64,000 bases of DNA from Flavobacteriaceae bacterium EG-1 (GCF_009649685.1 NZ_WJPK01000002.1:1094202-1158201), one strand, 5' to 3'. Shown: positions 46,220-55,512, counted from the stretch's first letter. Numbers and translations: made by a program. Notes: generated by a model not told the origin, from the sequence alone.

Positions 46220-46333
46220 TTATGTTCAAGGGGGGAAGAATTAAAATAAGTAAATATTTATGTGTTATGCAACATATTATGTGTTATTGGCTTCAATTGA
46301 TGGAATAATAACTATTATGTAAGTGCTTTATGT
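46220..46333. promoter_or_regulatory. Phased TTATGT repeats upstream of hybrid regulator
   Basis: Exact 11 bp repeat TTATGTGTTAT at 46258 and 46277 (19 bp apart). Further TTATGT copies start at 46220 and 46315, each 38 bp (2 x 19) from its neighbour, and another out of phase at 46328. It lies about 100-215 bp upstream of the hybrid regulator start and behind the AraC-type gene at 46365. Confidence 0.45.
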
Positions 46334-46364
46334 ATCAATGTAGTTTCAATCTAAACCTAATAGT

Positions 46365-48341
46365 TCAATTTTTTAAAGGCATTTTTATTGGTATATCAAT
46401 ACTAGAAAATCCAATTTGATTATATAAATTTTTATAACGTGGGTCTTGTCTTATTGGAGCTAATAAGGGTTCTTCTCGTAGCCATGTCATTTCAACCTCA
46501 TGACGATCATATGATTTTTGTAACCATTCGAAGGTCTTTTCGTAATCGCTACTATGGGCATAGTACAGTGCTATAAACCAAGCAGGGCTTCCTGATGAAC
46601 CTTTTTTATACGCGTTTTGCATTTCGTCTAAATGCTTATTTGCTTTTTCTGTATCGCCATCCATTATAGCATAGACAGTATTAAACCACATTAAAATTGG
46701 AGGGTAATCAGGGAATTGAGTTATTATTTTTATTAATTGAATTTTGGATTTATCATATTCGCCTAAATAAAAATATAGTTTAGTGGATTCCCGCAGATAA
46801 AACCAATTGTCATTAAATAGAGGGTCAGTTTGATTTAAAATTTTTAAACTCTCATCATTGGAACCTAAAAAGAACATAGCCTCTGCTTTAAAGAATGGAT
46901 AAAAAACATTGGAGGGATCGTTTATCGCAAGATGCTCAACAGTTTTAAGAGTTTGTTCAGGCCTTCCAGTTTTTATGGGGTAATCAAGAGAAATAACAGA
47001 TGGTTTGTTGAGGAGGGAATTGTTTACTAATTTTTGATAAAATTTCTCAACAAGTTCAAAATTCCAATCATAAAAAAAGCGTCCTGTATTAAGCTCTTCT
47101 TCAACGCGTAAATTTGTGGGTTCTAATTTTAGTGCTTGCTCTAATAAGATTCTTGCATTGCCCCAAGCTATTTGCTCATCGTAAAACCCCCAAACTGATC
47201 CGCCCATATGCCAAACATTAGCCATGTCTATATAGGGTTCTACAAATCTGGAATCTGACGCAATAGCATTCTTATAAAGTTTTATAGCATTGGAATAAGA
47301 TAGTTCGTTTCCTTTTTGTCTTTGGAATTCCCCTTGAAGATAATACGAATAAGCAGCTTTACTTTTCGTTGGAACTCTTTTAATATCGATTAATTCTTCT
47401 TTTGCAATTACCGCATTCATATTTGAAGCAATATTTTCTACTACTTCAGATTGTAATTGAAAAATCTCATCACTTTTCCATTCTTTTGTATATTCTTCAG
47501 ACCACAGATGAACATTAGAACTACCATGAATTAATTGCAGATTAACCCTAATCTGATTACCAGAGATTTGAAGATTACCTTGTAAAATGTTGGTTACTCC
47601 TAATTCTTGAGTGATGTCTTTTAGGCTTTTATCAGACTTTTTATATGATTGGATTGATGTAAATGGTATTACATTTTTAATGGCTTTTATCTTGGTAAGT
47701 CTAGATATAATTGCATCAGTCATCCCATCAGAAATATATTCTAAATCAGGATTCCCTGTAAAGTTCTTTAAAGGTAGTACCGCAATAGTTTTCTCTTCAA
47801 ACTTTTCCACAACATTTGTTGGAACGCTGTTTTTCTGAGAATTGGTGTAATAAAAAATAAAAATTATTGTTAGTAAAAATGCTATTAGAGTGGCCAAGAT
47901 TAATTTTTTGGTACTCCCTTTTTTGGGTATGTTGTTTAAAGTAGCACCGGAGTTGGTTTCGATTTTTTGGTCTACGGATGAATCGTTAACATCTGCTGTA
48001 ATTCTGGATTTTGCTTCACCGGGCGTAAAACCATAAAACTTATGAAAGCAAGTGTTGAAGTAAGTAGGACTACTAAAGCCTACTCTATAGGAAGCTTCAG
48101 AAGCTGTAATGTCTTCGGTGGTTAGGATTTCAAATCCTCTTTTTAAACGATATTCCCGAATAAATTGGCTTGCAGAAACGCCCAGTAATTTCTGTAATTT
48201 TCGATGTAAACTCGATCGACTCATACCAACGGCTTGGGAGAGACTATCAACTCCAAATTGGTCATTGTTTAAATTAGACTCAATTTCTTTTATTAATTTG
48301 TTAACCAGCGTATTTTTCGATGGATTACTTTCAATCTCCAT
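46365..48341 (-). CDS. Membrane-anchored AraC-type regulator with FlgO/TolB-like and TPR domains
   Basis: 658 residues. AraC HTH at about 12-112 (ASEASYRVGFSSPTYFNTCFHKFYGFTPGE), then one membrane helix about 146-167. A FlgO/TolB-N-like domain about 183-310 follows (KTIAVLPLKNF, YISDGMTDAIISRL, LGVTNILQGN, HLWSEEYTKEW), then tetratricopeptide helices to the end. This puts the DNA-binding domain in the cytoplasm and the sensor part in the periplasm, as in CadC/ToxR-type one-component regulators. Two relatives lie within 5 kb (49683 and 51517). It is divergent from the cyclase gene. The signal is unknown. Confidence 0.88.
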   Translation of the reverse strand: MEIESNPSKNTLVNKLIKEIESNLNNDQFGVDSLSQAVGMSRSSLHRKLQKLLGVSASQFIREYRLKRGFEILTTEDITASEASYRVGFSSPTYFNTCFHKFYGFTPGEAKSRITADVNDSSVDQKIETNSGATLNNIPKKGSTKKLILATLIAFLLTIIFIFYYTNSQKNSVPTNVVEKFEEKTIAVLPLKNFTGNPDLEYISDGMTDAIISRLTKIKAIKNVIPFTSIQSYKKSDKSLKDITQELGVTNILQGNLQISGNQIRVNLQLIHGSSNVHLWSEEYTKEWKSDEIFQLQSEVVENIASNMNAVIAKEELIDIKRVPTKSKAAYSYYLQGEFQRQKGNELSYSNAIKLYKNAIASDSRFVEPYIDMANVWHMGGSVWGFYDEQIAWGNARILLEQALKLEPTNLRVEEELNTGRFFYDWNFELVEKFYQKLVNNSLLNKPSVISLDYPIKTGRPEQTLKTVEHLAINDPSNVFYPFFKAEAMFFLGSNDESLKILNQTDPLFNDNWFYLRESTKLYFYLGEYDKSKIQLIKIITQFPDYPPILMWFNTVYAIMDGDTEKANKHLDEMQNAYKKGSSGSPAWFIALYYAHSSDYEKTFEWLQKSYDRHEVEMTWLREEPLLAPIRQDPRYKNLYNQIGFSSIDIPIKMPLKN

Positions 48342-48511
48342 AGGCGGTATACGGCTTTAACTCGTTGGATTAATTTATAATAGAGGGAGCCACAAGTTAA
48401 TCAAAATTGAAAGTAGCCGAAAATCAATTGTTTAGTTTATAGTAAATAAATGTTTCAAACAATCTCCTTAACTTTATTTCCATCACTTTTATATAGAATT
48501 ATACTATTGCT

Positions 48512-49597
48512 ATGAAGCCAAAAACAAAGAGAAATATCTCACGCATCGCACCCTTTGGGATTATATGGTTGTTGGTAGGCTGGTTTGTTTTATTTACTCA
48601 AGAAGCAGCGACAGGTAATGTGAATGTGAATCCTAATTCAGCAATTTCTCTAACTTTTGAGGTTTTTGTTTTTGCTAGTGTTAATGTAGTTTTAGTGGGT
48701 TTTATAATTGGAGCGATTGAAATGTTTTGGTTACGAAATCTTCTTAAAAAGAAAAGTTTTTTCCAAAATATTATCTATAAAATGTTTTTTTATATGCTCT
48801 TTTTTTTGGTATTAATAATTCTTTTATATCCAATTGCAGCGAGTATCGAGTTAGATGTTTCCCCTTTACACAGTGAAGTCTGGCAAAAATTTCGAAACTT
48901 TTTAAAAAGTTTAGATTTCTACAGCACAATAGTTAGTTTAACTTTTAGTCTCTTTTTATCCCTTTTTTATTCAGAAATAAGTGAGAATTTAGGCTATGGA
49001 GTCCTTATGAATTTTTTCACTGGAAAATACCATAAGCCTACCGTAGAGAAGCGGGTTTTTATGTTTTTAGATATGAAATCTTCAACCACAATTGCAGAAG
49101 AATTGGGGCATATTAAATACTTCGAATTATTAAAAGAATATTACTCCGATTTCTCTAATGCCGTTATTCAACATTATGGAGAGGTGTATCAATATGTAGG
49201 AGATGAAATTGTAATATCCTGGGAGTATAAGAATGGTATTGCAAAAAACAATTGTATTCAATGCTTTTTTGCTATGAAAGATAGTCTTGCTAAAAAAGAA
49301 GAGTGGTATACCCGAACCTTCGGAATAAGCCCAACTTTTAAAGCAGGTATGCATTATGGAGAGGTTACTACAGGAGAAATAGGAGCTTTAAAAAAAGAAA
49401 TTATTTTTACTGGAGATGTGCTTAATACTACAGCCCGAATACAAGGTTTGTGCAATGAATTTGGAGCAGATTTACTCATCTCGGCAGATTTGAATGATGA
49501 ATTAGAATGGAACACTAAATATAATACCAATAGTGTCGGATATAAGGCACTACGAGGGAAAGAAAATAGTATAGAATTGTTTGCAATTACGAATTGA
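48512..49597 (+). CDS. Membrane-bound class III adenylate/guanylate cyclase
   Basis: 361 residues. Four membrane helices (about 12-32, 48-72, 88-112 and 135-155) precede a class III cyclase domain about 180-355. Both metal aspartates are present (FLDMKSST near 184 and VGDEIVISW near 230), and the transition-state Asn and Arg lie in GDVLNTTARIQ. The usual substrate-selecting Lys before GDE is Gln (YQYVGDE), so ATP versus GTP preference cannot be called. The gene is followed after 85 bp by a FlgO/TPR/AraC protein, and the two probably form an operon. In other bacteria FlgO-like plus TPR modules are fused to cyclases, so this pair looks like a split version. Confidence 0.88.
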   Translation: MKPKTKRNISRIAPFGIIWLLVGWFVLFTQEAATGNVNVNPNSAISLTFEVFVFASVNVVLVGFIIGAIEMFWLRNLLKKKSFFQNIIYKMFFYMLFFLVLIILLYPIAASIELDVSPLHSEVWQKFRNFLKSLDFYSTIVSLTFSLFLSLFYSEISENLGYGVLMNFFTGKYHKPTVEKRVFMFLDMKSSTTIAEELGHIKYFELLKEYYSDFSNAVIQHYGEVYQYVGDEIVISWEYKNGIAKNNCIQCFFAMKDSLAKKEEWYTRTFGISPTFKAGMHYGEVTTGEIGALKKEIIFTGDVLNTTARIQGLCNEFGADLLISADLNDELEWNTKYNTNSVGYKALRGKENSIELFAITN

Positions 49598-49682
49598 TAT
49601 TTTATCATTTTGAATCTTTTTAAAAGTTGGTTTTTTTGAGTAAGTTTATTCTCCCCCAAGTATTTAATTATTATTTGGACTA

Positions 49683-51482
49683 ATGCTACCTCCTTTTAAT
49701 TCCAAGTCTATTGCTGTTCTTCCATTTCTAAATATTGGGAAAGAGGAAAATGAGTATTTTTCAGATGGAATTACTGAAGAAATTATAAATGCACTAACTA
49801 AAATTGAAGGGCTAAAAGTTACTGCTCGTACTTCTTCTTTTTTTTATAAGAATAAGCCTTTAGATGCAAGACATATAGGAAACGAATTAGGTGTAGAAAC
49901 TTTATTAGAGGGAAGCGCTCGTATTATAAAAGAACGTGTTCGAATTACAGCCCAGTTAATTAGAACAGATAATGGTTTTCATATTTGGTCGGAGAATTTT
50001 GATCGCGACTTATCAGATATATTCGAATTGCAAGACGAAATAAGTTTACTCATCGCTGATAAGATTCGCGAGAATTTTGGTCATTTTGAAATACAAGATT
50101 CTCTTGTGTCTAATCCAAATATTTCAACAGAAGCTTACAACGATTTTCTTAGGGCAAACTCACTTATTAGTCAATTTAATAAAAGTGCTTTTGAAAAAGG
50201 TATTGCCTTATTAAAAACGGTTATTAATCGTTACCCTAAATTTGCTTTAGCATATATACATATACATTATGCGTATAATAGCATGGCTGCTGGTGGACTA
50301 ATGCCTGTAAAAGAGGCTTTTGATGTAGGTGAAGTTTATTTAGCAAAAGCTCAAGAATTGGACATGACCTTACCTGAAGTACACCATTCTTTGGGTTGGA
50401 ATGAATTAAATAGAAAATGGGATTTTAAGAGTGCTGTAAATCATTTAAATAAAGCACTTGAATTAAAACCAAATTATTCCGATGCACATCAGAAACTATT
50501 TATTACACTTATACTTGAAGGAGAATTACAAAAGGCCGACCATCATATTACAGAATCTTTGAGGTTGGATCCATTAAGTGATTTAAACAACTATTTTATG
50601 GCATATAATAGTTATGTGAATCGCAAACATGCAAAGACAAATTTACATTTTAAAAAGTGCTTTGAACTCAACAATAAATTTATTGTTGGCTATGGTATTT
50701 ATGCGTTAGCTTTAGTAGATCAAAATAAACCAGAATTAATATTTGAGGTTGCGAATAAAATTCCTGAAATAGAGGGTGCAGAGACTGAAAGACTAATAAT
50801 GAAAACACTTGCTTTCGCTGCAATAGGGACTAGGGAAGAAATTGAATCACGCTTGATTAAATTAACATTATTGTTAGCATCTGATAGTTGCGAAAGAGTG
50901 CGATTTTTCATGATTTATATTTATACAATCTTGAAAAAATATGAATTGGCATTGGATTTTATAGAGGCTGGAATTGAACGAAATGAACCTTTAATGACCT
51001 TGCTGAAAGTAGACCCTTTATTAGCACCTTTACATGCTGAAGATCGTTTTAAAAATGCGCTTGAAATAATATTTGCACTTTCTGATGTTCAAAATTATAA
51101 GCAACCGTTAAAAAATAATTCAGAACTACTCTCTAAAGAAGATTCAATTCATTTTTTGAATGTTTTAAAAGGTCATATTGATAAAGATAAAGCTTACCTG
51201 AAACCAACCTTAACGCTTCGCGATTTAGCAGCGGAAATAGGATTACATCCTAATAAATTGTCTTGGTTGTTAAATGATAAATTAGGTCAAAATTTTAATG
51301 ATTTTGTAAATTCTTTTCGCTTAGAATATTTCAAAGAAATTTCAACAAAATCTGAAAATAAGAATATTACATTGTTGGGTCTTGCTTATGATAGTGGCTT
51401 TAATTCTAAGACGGTATTTAATACCTTTTTTAAGAAGGAAACAGGGCTTACACCAAAGCAGTGGGTGCGTGCAAATAGTTAA
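49683..51482 (+). CDS. FlgO/TolB-TPR protein with C-terminal AraC HTH (reversed domain order)
   Basis: 599 residues, no signal peptide or membrane helix. It opens directly with a FlgO/TolB-like domain about 8-135 (KSIAVLPFLNIG, YFSDGITEEIINALTKI, LLEGSARI, HIWSENFDRDL), then TPR helices about 150-460. It ends in an AraC HTH about 500-599 (LTLRDLAAEIGLHPNKL, then SGFNSKTVFNTFFKKETGLTPKQW). The same three modules as in the regulators at 46365 and 51517 are present, but with the HTH at the other end and without the membrane anchor, so it should be entirely cytoplasmic. It lies just behind the cyclase and could sense its product or work with it. Confidence 0.88.
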   Translation: MLPPFNSKSIAVLPFLNIGKEENEYFSDGITEEIINALTKIEGLKVTARTSSFFYKNKPLDARHIGNELGVETLLEGSARIIKERVRITAQLIRTDNGFHIWSENFDRDLSDIFELQDEISLLIADKIRENFGHFEIQDSLVSNPNISTEAYNDFLRANSLISQFNKSAFEKGIALLKTVINRYPKFALAYIHIHYAYNSMAAGGLMPVKEAFDVGEVYLAKAQELDMTLPEVHHSLGWNELNRKWDFKSAVNHLNKALELKPNYSDAHQKLFITLILEGELQKADHHITESLRLDPLSDLNNYFMAYNSYVNRKHAKTNLHFKKCFELNNKFIVGYGIYALALVDQNKPELIFEVANKIPEIEGAETERLIMKTLAFAAIGTREEIESRLIKLTLLLASDSCERVRFFMIYIYTILKKYELALDFIEAGIERNEPLMTLLKVDPLLAPLHAEDRFKNALEIIFALSDVQNYKQPLKNNSELLSKEDSIHFLNVLKGHIDKDKAYLKPTLTLRDLAAEIGLHPNKLSWLLNDKLGQNFNDFVNSFRLEYFKEISTKSENKNITLLGLAYDSGFNSKTVFNTFFKKETGLTPKQWVRANS

Positions 51483-51516
51483 ATATAATTGCTATTCGTT
51501 TTGTTGTATTAGGTGT

Positions 51517-53568
51517 TTATATAAGATTTTTATCCTCTAAGGTTTTTCTTAATTTAGATTGATTTTCCCAGAAGTGATTCTCAATTTTTTTTAAAACTTC
51601 GTTGTATTGGGGGTGACCTTTTAATGGTTTTAATGCTGGATCCAAATTCATAAATAGTAACATCCAATATTGATAATTGTCTTTAGTTGCAAACAAGTTT
51701 AGTTGTTCAATTGCTTTGTTTTGTTCACCTTCATAGGCGTACTTTACTGTCATGCTTGCATTTTTATAAATAGAATTATCTTTTTCACAATAATCAGCAT
51801 AGGCACGTAAAAAGTATTCTCCCTTTTCTTTAAACCCCATTTTTTTATAAGATATTCCTATTTTAATATCTTCATGCGGATATATGTTTAAGTTATTTTT
51901 TTCTTTCGCAGTTATAAATTTTTCGAAGTACTTAAAGGCCTTTTCATAGTTTTCTTGGTAGTAATAAAATTTAGCAACTTCTTGCAAAATATCCAATCGA
52001 GTAGTATCCTTTAAATATTCTTTTTCTAATTGTTTAGTACTGGTTTTAAGATTTTTATTTTTAGCAAATAAAATCATTGTTTTTAAATAGGGAGCATATT
52101 TGTTTTTAGGATTAAAATCAAGTGATTTTTCAATATAAGTATAGGCCTCATCAGTAAATCCATTTTCAATAAGCGCATTACTGAGGCTTAAATAAATAAA
52201 ACTTTTACCTACAGAATCGTTGGCTGCAATATTAAGCTGATTTCCCATTAATGCATATTTTAAGTGTTTCCCAGTGTCTGGTAAATAAATAGAATATATC
52301 ATAGTGAGTACTTGAATTACCGATACTGAATTTGGGTTGTATTCCAAAGCCTTTTCTAAATGTGGGAGAGCTAATCGATATTCGTTAGTATACATATAAT
52401 ATAGGGCTTTTGCAATAAGACTAATGTCTGATTTTGAATCGTATAATAGTGCTTTGTCAGCATAATTATTTATTTCCTCTTCGTATTGTTTCTGATTTTG
52501 AAAAACATCTAAATAATAATAGGCTATAGAAAGATGTGCATAAGCTAGCGAGAAATTTGGGTCGTTCTCGATAGCTTTTTTAAATAATGGTATTGCTTTT
52601 TCTAGACCTTCTTTAGTTCGCGAATAATAGGGTTCAAGTGCTTTAAGATAATAATCATAAGCGATAAGATTCTCTGTGGGTACTTTCTCAATTTGTTCTA
52701 ATTCAGCAGGGGTTACAATGGCCTTAATTGAGACTGCTATTTTACTGGCAATTTCATTTTGTAATGCGAATACATCTTTAACCTCTCTTGTATATTGTTG
52801 CATCCAAATTGGTTGGTCACTTGAAGCATCTATTAATTTGATGTTTAGTAAAACCTTATCTCCAATTCGCTGCCCACTACCTTCTACTAAATAATTTACA
52901 TTTAACTCTTCAGCTATTTTAGGAATACCTATTTCAGAGTTTCTATACTTCTCTACCGAGGTTCTACTAATTACACGTAAATCTTCTATTTTCTGTAGAT
53001 TACCTAAAGCAGATTCCATTAGTCCGTTTACAAAGTAGAGATTGGTAGAATCGTTACTTTCATTTTTAAAAGGTAATACTGCTATAGATTTTTCAATTTT
53101 TACTTCAGGCTCTATTTTCTTTTTAGTGTAGTTCGCAAATACTATTGCAATTAGAATTAATGTCGCTACTGCAATTATTGGTATCCAATATTTTTTAACA
53201 AAAGGTTTTGATGTAGTTTCTTCTCCATGTTTTTGTTTGCCCATTTCACCGGGGGAGTAACCATACTGTTCTCGAAAACATTTTATAAAATATGATGTGC
53301 TGCCAAAACCGACTTTAAAAGATATCTCTGAAACAGTTAAAGATGAGGTTTTTAGTAATTCCTTGCCTTTTTCTAAACGAACCTTTCGAATAAATTGACT
53401 TGCAGAAAGTTCGGTTTGTTTTTTGATTTTTCGAAGTAGGTTCGAACGGCTCATATTCATTGCAGCTGCTAATTCTGATACACCAAACTGCTCGTTAGAG
53501 AGATTCTCAGAAATAATTATTTCTGCCTGCTCAAGAAATTTCGGATCAGAATTAGAACTGTTTAACAT
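51517..53568 (-). CDS. Membrane-anchored AraC-type regulator with FlgO/TolB-like and TPR domains (second copy)
   Basis: 683 residues from ATG 53568; an earlier in-frame ATG at 53631 would add 21 residues of non-domain sequence, so the later start is preferred. AraC HTH about 12-110 (VSEISFKVGFGSTSYFIKCFREQYGYSPGE), membrane helix about 128-147, FlgO/TolB-like domain about 160-285 (KSIAVLPFKNE, LVEGSGQRIG, WMQQYTREV), then TPRs. It is paralogous to 46365. It faces the ankyrin lipoprotein gene across a divergent region with a 20 bp tandem repeat (53652-53691), probably its operator. It converges with the gene at 49683, leaving only 34 bp. Confidence 0.88.
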   Translation of the reverse strand: MLNSSNSDPKFLEQAEIIISENLSNEQFGVSELAAAMNMSRSNLLRKIKKQTELSASQFIRKVRLEKGKELLKTSSLTVSEISFKVGFGSTSYFIKCFREQYGYSPGEMGKQKHGEETTSKPFVKKYWIPIIAVATLILIAIVFANYTKKKIEPEVKIEKSIAVLPFKNESNDSTNLYFVNGLMESALGNLQKIEDLRVISRTSVEKYRNSEIGIPKIAEELNVNYLVEGSGQRIGDKVLLNIKLIDASSDQPIWMQQYTREVKDVFALQNEIASKIAVSIKAIVTPAELEQIEKVPTENLIAYDYYLKALEPYYSRTKEGLEKAIPLFKKAIENDPNFSLAYAHLSIAYYYLDVFQNQKQYEEEINNYADKALLYDSKSDISLIAKALYYMYTNEYRLALPHLEKALEYNPNSVSVIQVLTMIYSIYLPDTGKHLKYALMGNQLNIAANDSVGKSFIYLSLSNALIENGFTDEAYTYIEKSLDFNPKNKYAPYLKTMILFAKNKNLKTSTKQLEKEYLKDTTRLDILQEVAKFYYYQENYEKAFKYFEKFITAKEKNNLNIYPHEDIKIGISYKKMGFKEKGEYFLRAYADYCEKDNSIYKNASMTVKYAYEGEQNKAIEQLNLFATKDNYQYWMLLFMNLDPALKPLKGHPQYNEVLKKIENHFWENQSKLRKTLEDKNLI

Positions 53569-53651
53569 GCTTTTTTTGCTATAACGAATGTAGATAATTA
53601 GGTGAATATAATGCGATGGGAGGAATGCCAATTTACTGAATAATTAACCAT

Positions 53652-53691
53652 TTGCGTCATAATTTATATGCTTGCGCCATAGTTTATATAT
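53652..53691. promoter_or_regulatory. Tandem 20 bp direct repeat, AraC-type operator candidate
   Basis: TTGCGTCATAATTTATATGC (53652) directly followed by TTGCGCCATAGTTTATATAT (53672): 16 of 20 positions identical. It lies 84-123 bp upstream of the AraC-type gene start (53568) and about 108 bp upstream of the ankyrin gene (53799). A two-turn period suits an AraC protein, which has two HTH motifs contacting successive major grooves. Confidence 0.65.
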
Positions 53692-53734
53692 CGATTTGAA
53701 AAATTTATACAATCCTCCGCATAGCTCATAGGTC

Positions 53735-53760
53735 TTGCATATTCAGTCATCTCATCTTTG
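53735..53760 (+). promoter_or_regulatory. Candidate promoter of ankyrin-lipoprotein gene
   Basis: TTG at 53735 and CATCTTTG at 53753-53760 (one mismatch to TAnnTTTG), 39 bp before the start codon. The block CAGTCATnTCATCTTTG recurs at 55560-55577, in front of the barrel gene. Confidence 0.5.
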
Positions 53761-53798
53761 TTGCAACAAAAATATAAACAAAAATAAATTTCAAAATC

Positions 53799-54398
53799 AT
53801 GAAAAATTTTCAATTCAAATCTTTAAAAAGCGTCGTAAATATTTCGTTGGCAATTCTCCTATTAACATCAAGCTGCGCTCAAACTAGTTCAAAGTCTAAA
53901 TCTGATACCTCAAAAAACGATGCAGTTAAAATGGTTGTAGAGAAACCTAAAATGGATATTCATACGGCATTATTATCCGGGAATCTAGAGGTGGTTAATC
54001 AACATATTTTAGCCGGTACAGATATTGATAAAAAGGATGCTATGAGTGGTTCTACACCATTAATTACAGCTATTACTTTTGGTCAAAACGATATTGTAAA
54101 AACCCTTATAGATGCGGATGCGGATTTAAATATTAAGAATAACGATGGTTCTACCGCATTACATGTAGCCTCTTTTTTTGGACGCATAGAAATCGTTCAA
54201 ATGCTTCTTGATGTTAAAGCGGATAAGACTGTGCGTAATAATTACGGGGCAACTGCTAGAGAAACAGTAATGGGCTCTTTTACTGAGGTAAAGCCTATAT
54301 ATGAAATGTTACAACAACAATTAGGCCCCCTTGGTTTAAAACTGGATTTAAATGAAATAGAAAAAGCACGACCGGTTGTAGCAATAATGCTTCAATAG
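53799..54398 (+). CDS. Ankyrin-repeat lipoprotein
   Basis: 199 residues. Lipobox LTSSCAQ (Cys near 26). Three to four ankyrin repeats occupy about 52-170: DIHTALLSGNLEVVNQHILAG, then GSTPLITAITFGQNDIVKTLI, and GSTALHVASFFGRIEIVQMLL. Ankyrin units are protein-binding; periplasmic ankyrin proteins often protect against or accompany secreted enzymes. It starts the plus-strand series and lies opposite the AraC-type gene at 51517, so regulation by that protein is likely. The acyltransferase gene begins 22 bp after its stop. Confidence 0.87.
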   Translation: MKNFQFKSLKSVVNISLAILLLTSSCAQTSSKSKSDTSKNDAVKMVVEKPKMDIHTALLSGNLEVVNQHILAGTDIDKKDAMSGSTPLITAITFGQNDIVKTLIDADADLNIKNNDGSTALHVASFFGRIEIVQMLLDVKADKTVRNNYGATARETVMGSFTEVKPIYEMLQQQLGPLGLKLDLNEIEKARPVVAIMLQ

Positions 54399-54420
54399 AA
54401 ATTTAAAAAAAATATATGCA

Positions 54421-55512
54421 ATGGAAACATATAGAAGACATGATATTGATTGGTTACGGGTTATTGCTATTGGTTTATTACTTATTTATCATATTGCTAT
54501 TATTTTTCAACCCTGGGCTATGTTAATTGGCTTTATTAAGAGTAATGATTCTTTAGAGGGGTTATGGAAACCGATGACTATGCTAAATGTTTGGCGTATT
54601 CCATTATTGTTTTTTGTGTCAGGAATGGGCTTCTTTTTTGCCATGCGAAAAAGAAACTGGAAGCAATTATTCCTTGAAAGAACAAATAGAATTTTGTTAC
54701 CCTTTGTTTTTGGTTTTGTGGCTATCACACCATTGCATATGTTTATTTTTCAGGGGTACTACAATTTGCCTTTAACCTATTATTCTAGTATGGGTCATCT
54801 CTGGTTTCTAGGTAATATTTTTATATATGTTATTTTATTGCTACCTATTTGTTTCTATTTAAAAAAGTATGAGCACGGCAAATTTAAACGTGGGTTAGCT
54901 TGGATTATGAATCACCCAATTGGGCCTTTGTTAATTTCTCTTTTTTTTATTGCTGAGGTATTACTAGTAAAACCTCAAATATTCGCACTATACGCACAAA
55001 CTTGGCATGGATTTTTTAATGGATTTCTTGCTTTCTTTTTTGGGTATTTATTAGTGTATAGTGGTAATGCATTTTGGCAAACGGTATTAAAATGGAGATG
55101 GTTTTACGCCATTATAGCACTCATACTTTATGGTTTGAGATTCATTGAATTTAACATGGAATCACCAAGCTACCTCATGGCGTTTGAATCCATTTGCTGG
55201 ATATTGGCTGTGTTTGGTGTTGGATATAAATATCTAAATAAACCAAGTAAGGCACTTAGCTATTTAAGTAAGGCGGTTTACCCAATTTACATTATACATA
55301 TGTTCGTGTTATTTGCTGGGGCCTCACTCTTTTTGCCAATGAATATAGATCCAATATGGCAGTTTATGGCAGTAACCGTGTTCACAATTCTTATGAGTGG
55401 TCTAATTTATGAGTTTGTCATTAGGAGGATAAATTTCTTAAAACCACTCTTCGGTTTAAAGTGGAATTCTAAGCTAGTTTTAAATTATCGAGCCATTATT
55501 AAAAAGTTCTAA
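54421..55512 (+). CDS. Acyltransferase family 3 membrane protein (MdoC-like)
   Basis: 363 residues with about ten membrane helices. The N-terminal DIDWLRVIAIGLLLIYHIA contains the family's conserved Arg and His, and NVWRIPLLFFVSGMGFFFAMRKR supports the acyltransferase-3 assignment, in the branch of glucan biosynthesis protein C (MdoC/OpgC). Members transfer acyl groups such as succinyl or acetyl to extracytoplasmic carbohydrate. No glucan synthase genes are nearby, so the acceptor is unknown. It follows the ankyrin gene with a 22 bp gap and is likely cotranscribed. Confidence 0.87.
   Translation: METYRRHDIDWLRVIAIGLLLIYHIAIIFQPWAMLIGFIKSNDSLEGLWKPMTMLNVWRIPLLFFVSGMGFFFAMRKRNWKQLFLERTNRILLPFVFGFVAITPLHMFIFQGYYNLPLTYYSSMGHLWFLGNIFIYVILLLPICFYLKKYEHGKFKRGLAWIMNHPIGPLLISLFFIAEVLLVKPQIFALYAQTWHGFFNGFLAFFFGYLLVYSGNAFWQTVLKWRWFYAIIALILYGLRFIEFNMESPSYLMAFESICWILAVFGVGYKYLNKPSKALSYLSKAVYPIYIIHMFVLFAGASLFLPMNIDPIWQFMAVTVFTILMSGLIYEFVIRRINFLKPLFGLKWNSKLVLNYRAIIKKF

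Noticed and set aside
48399-48427. AATCAA repeat 23 bp apart between the AraC-type gene at 46365 and the cyclase
   Set aside because: Only six bases match in AT-rich DNA, weaker than the repeats reported elsewhere.
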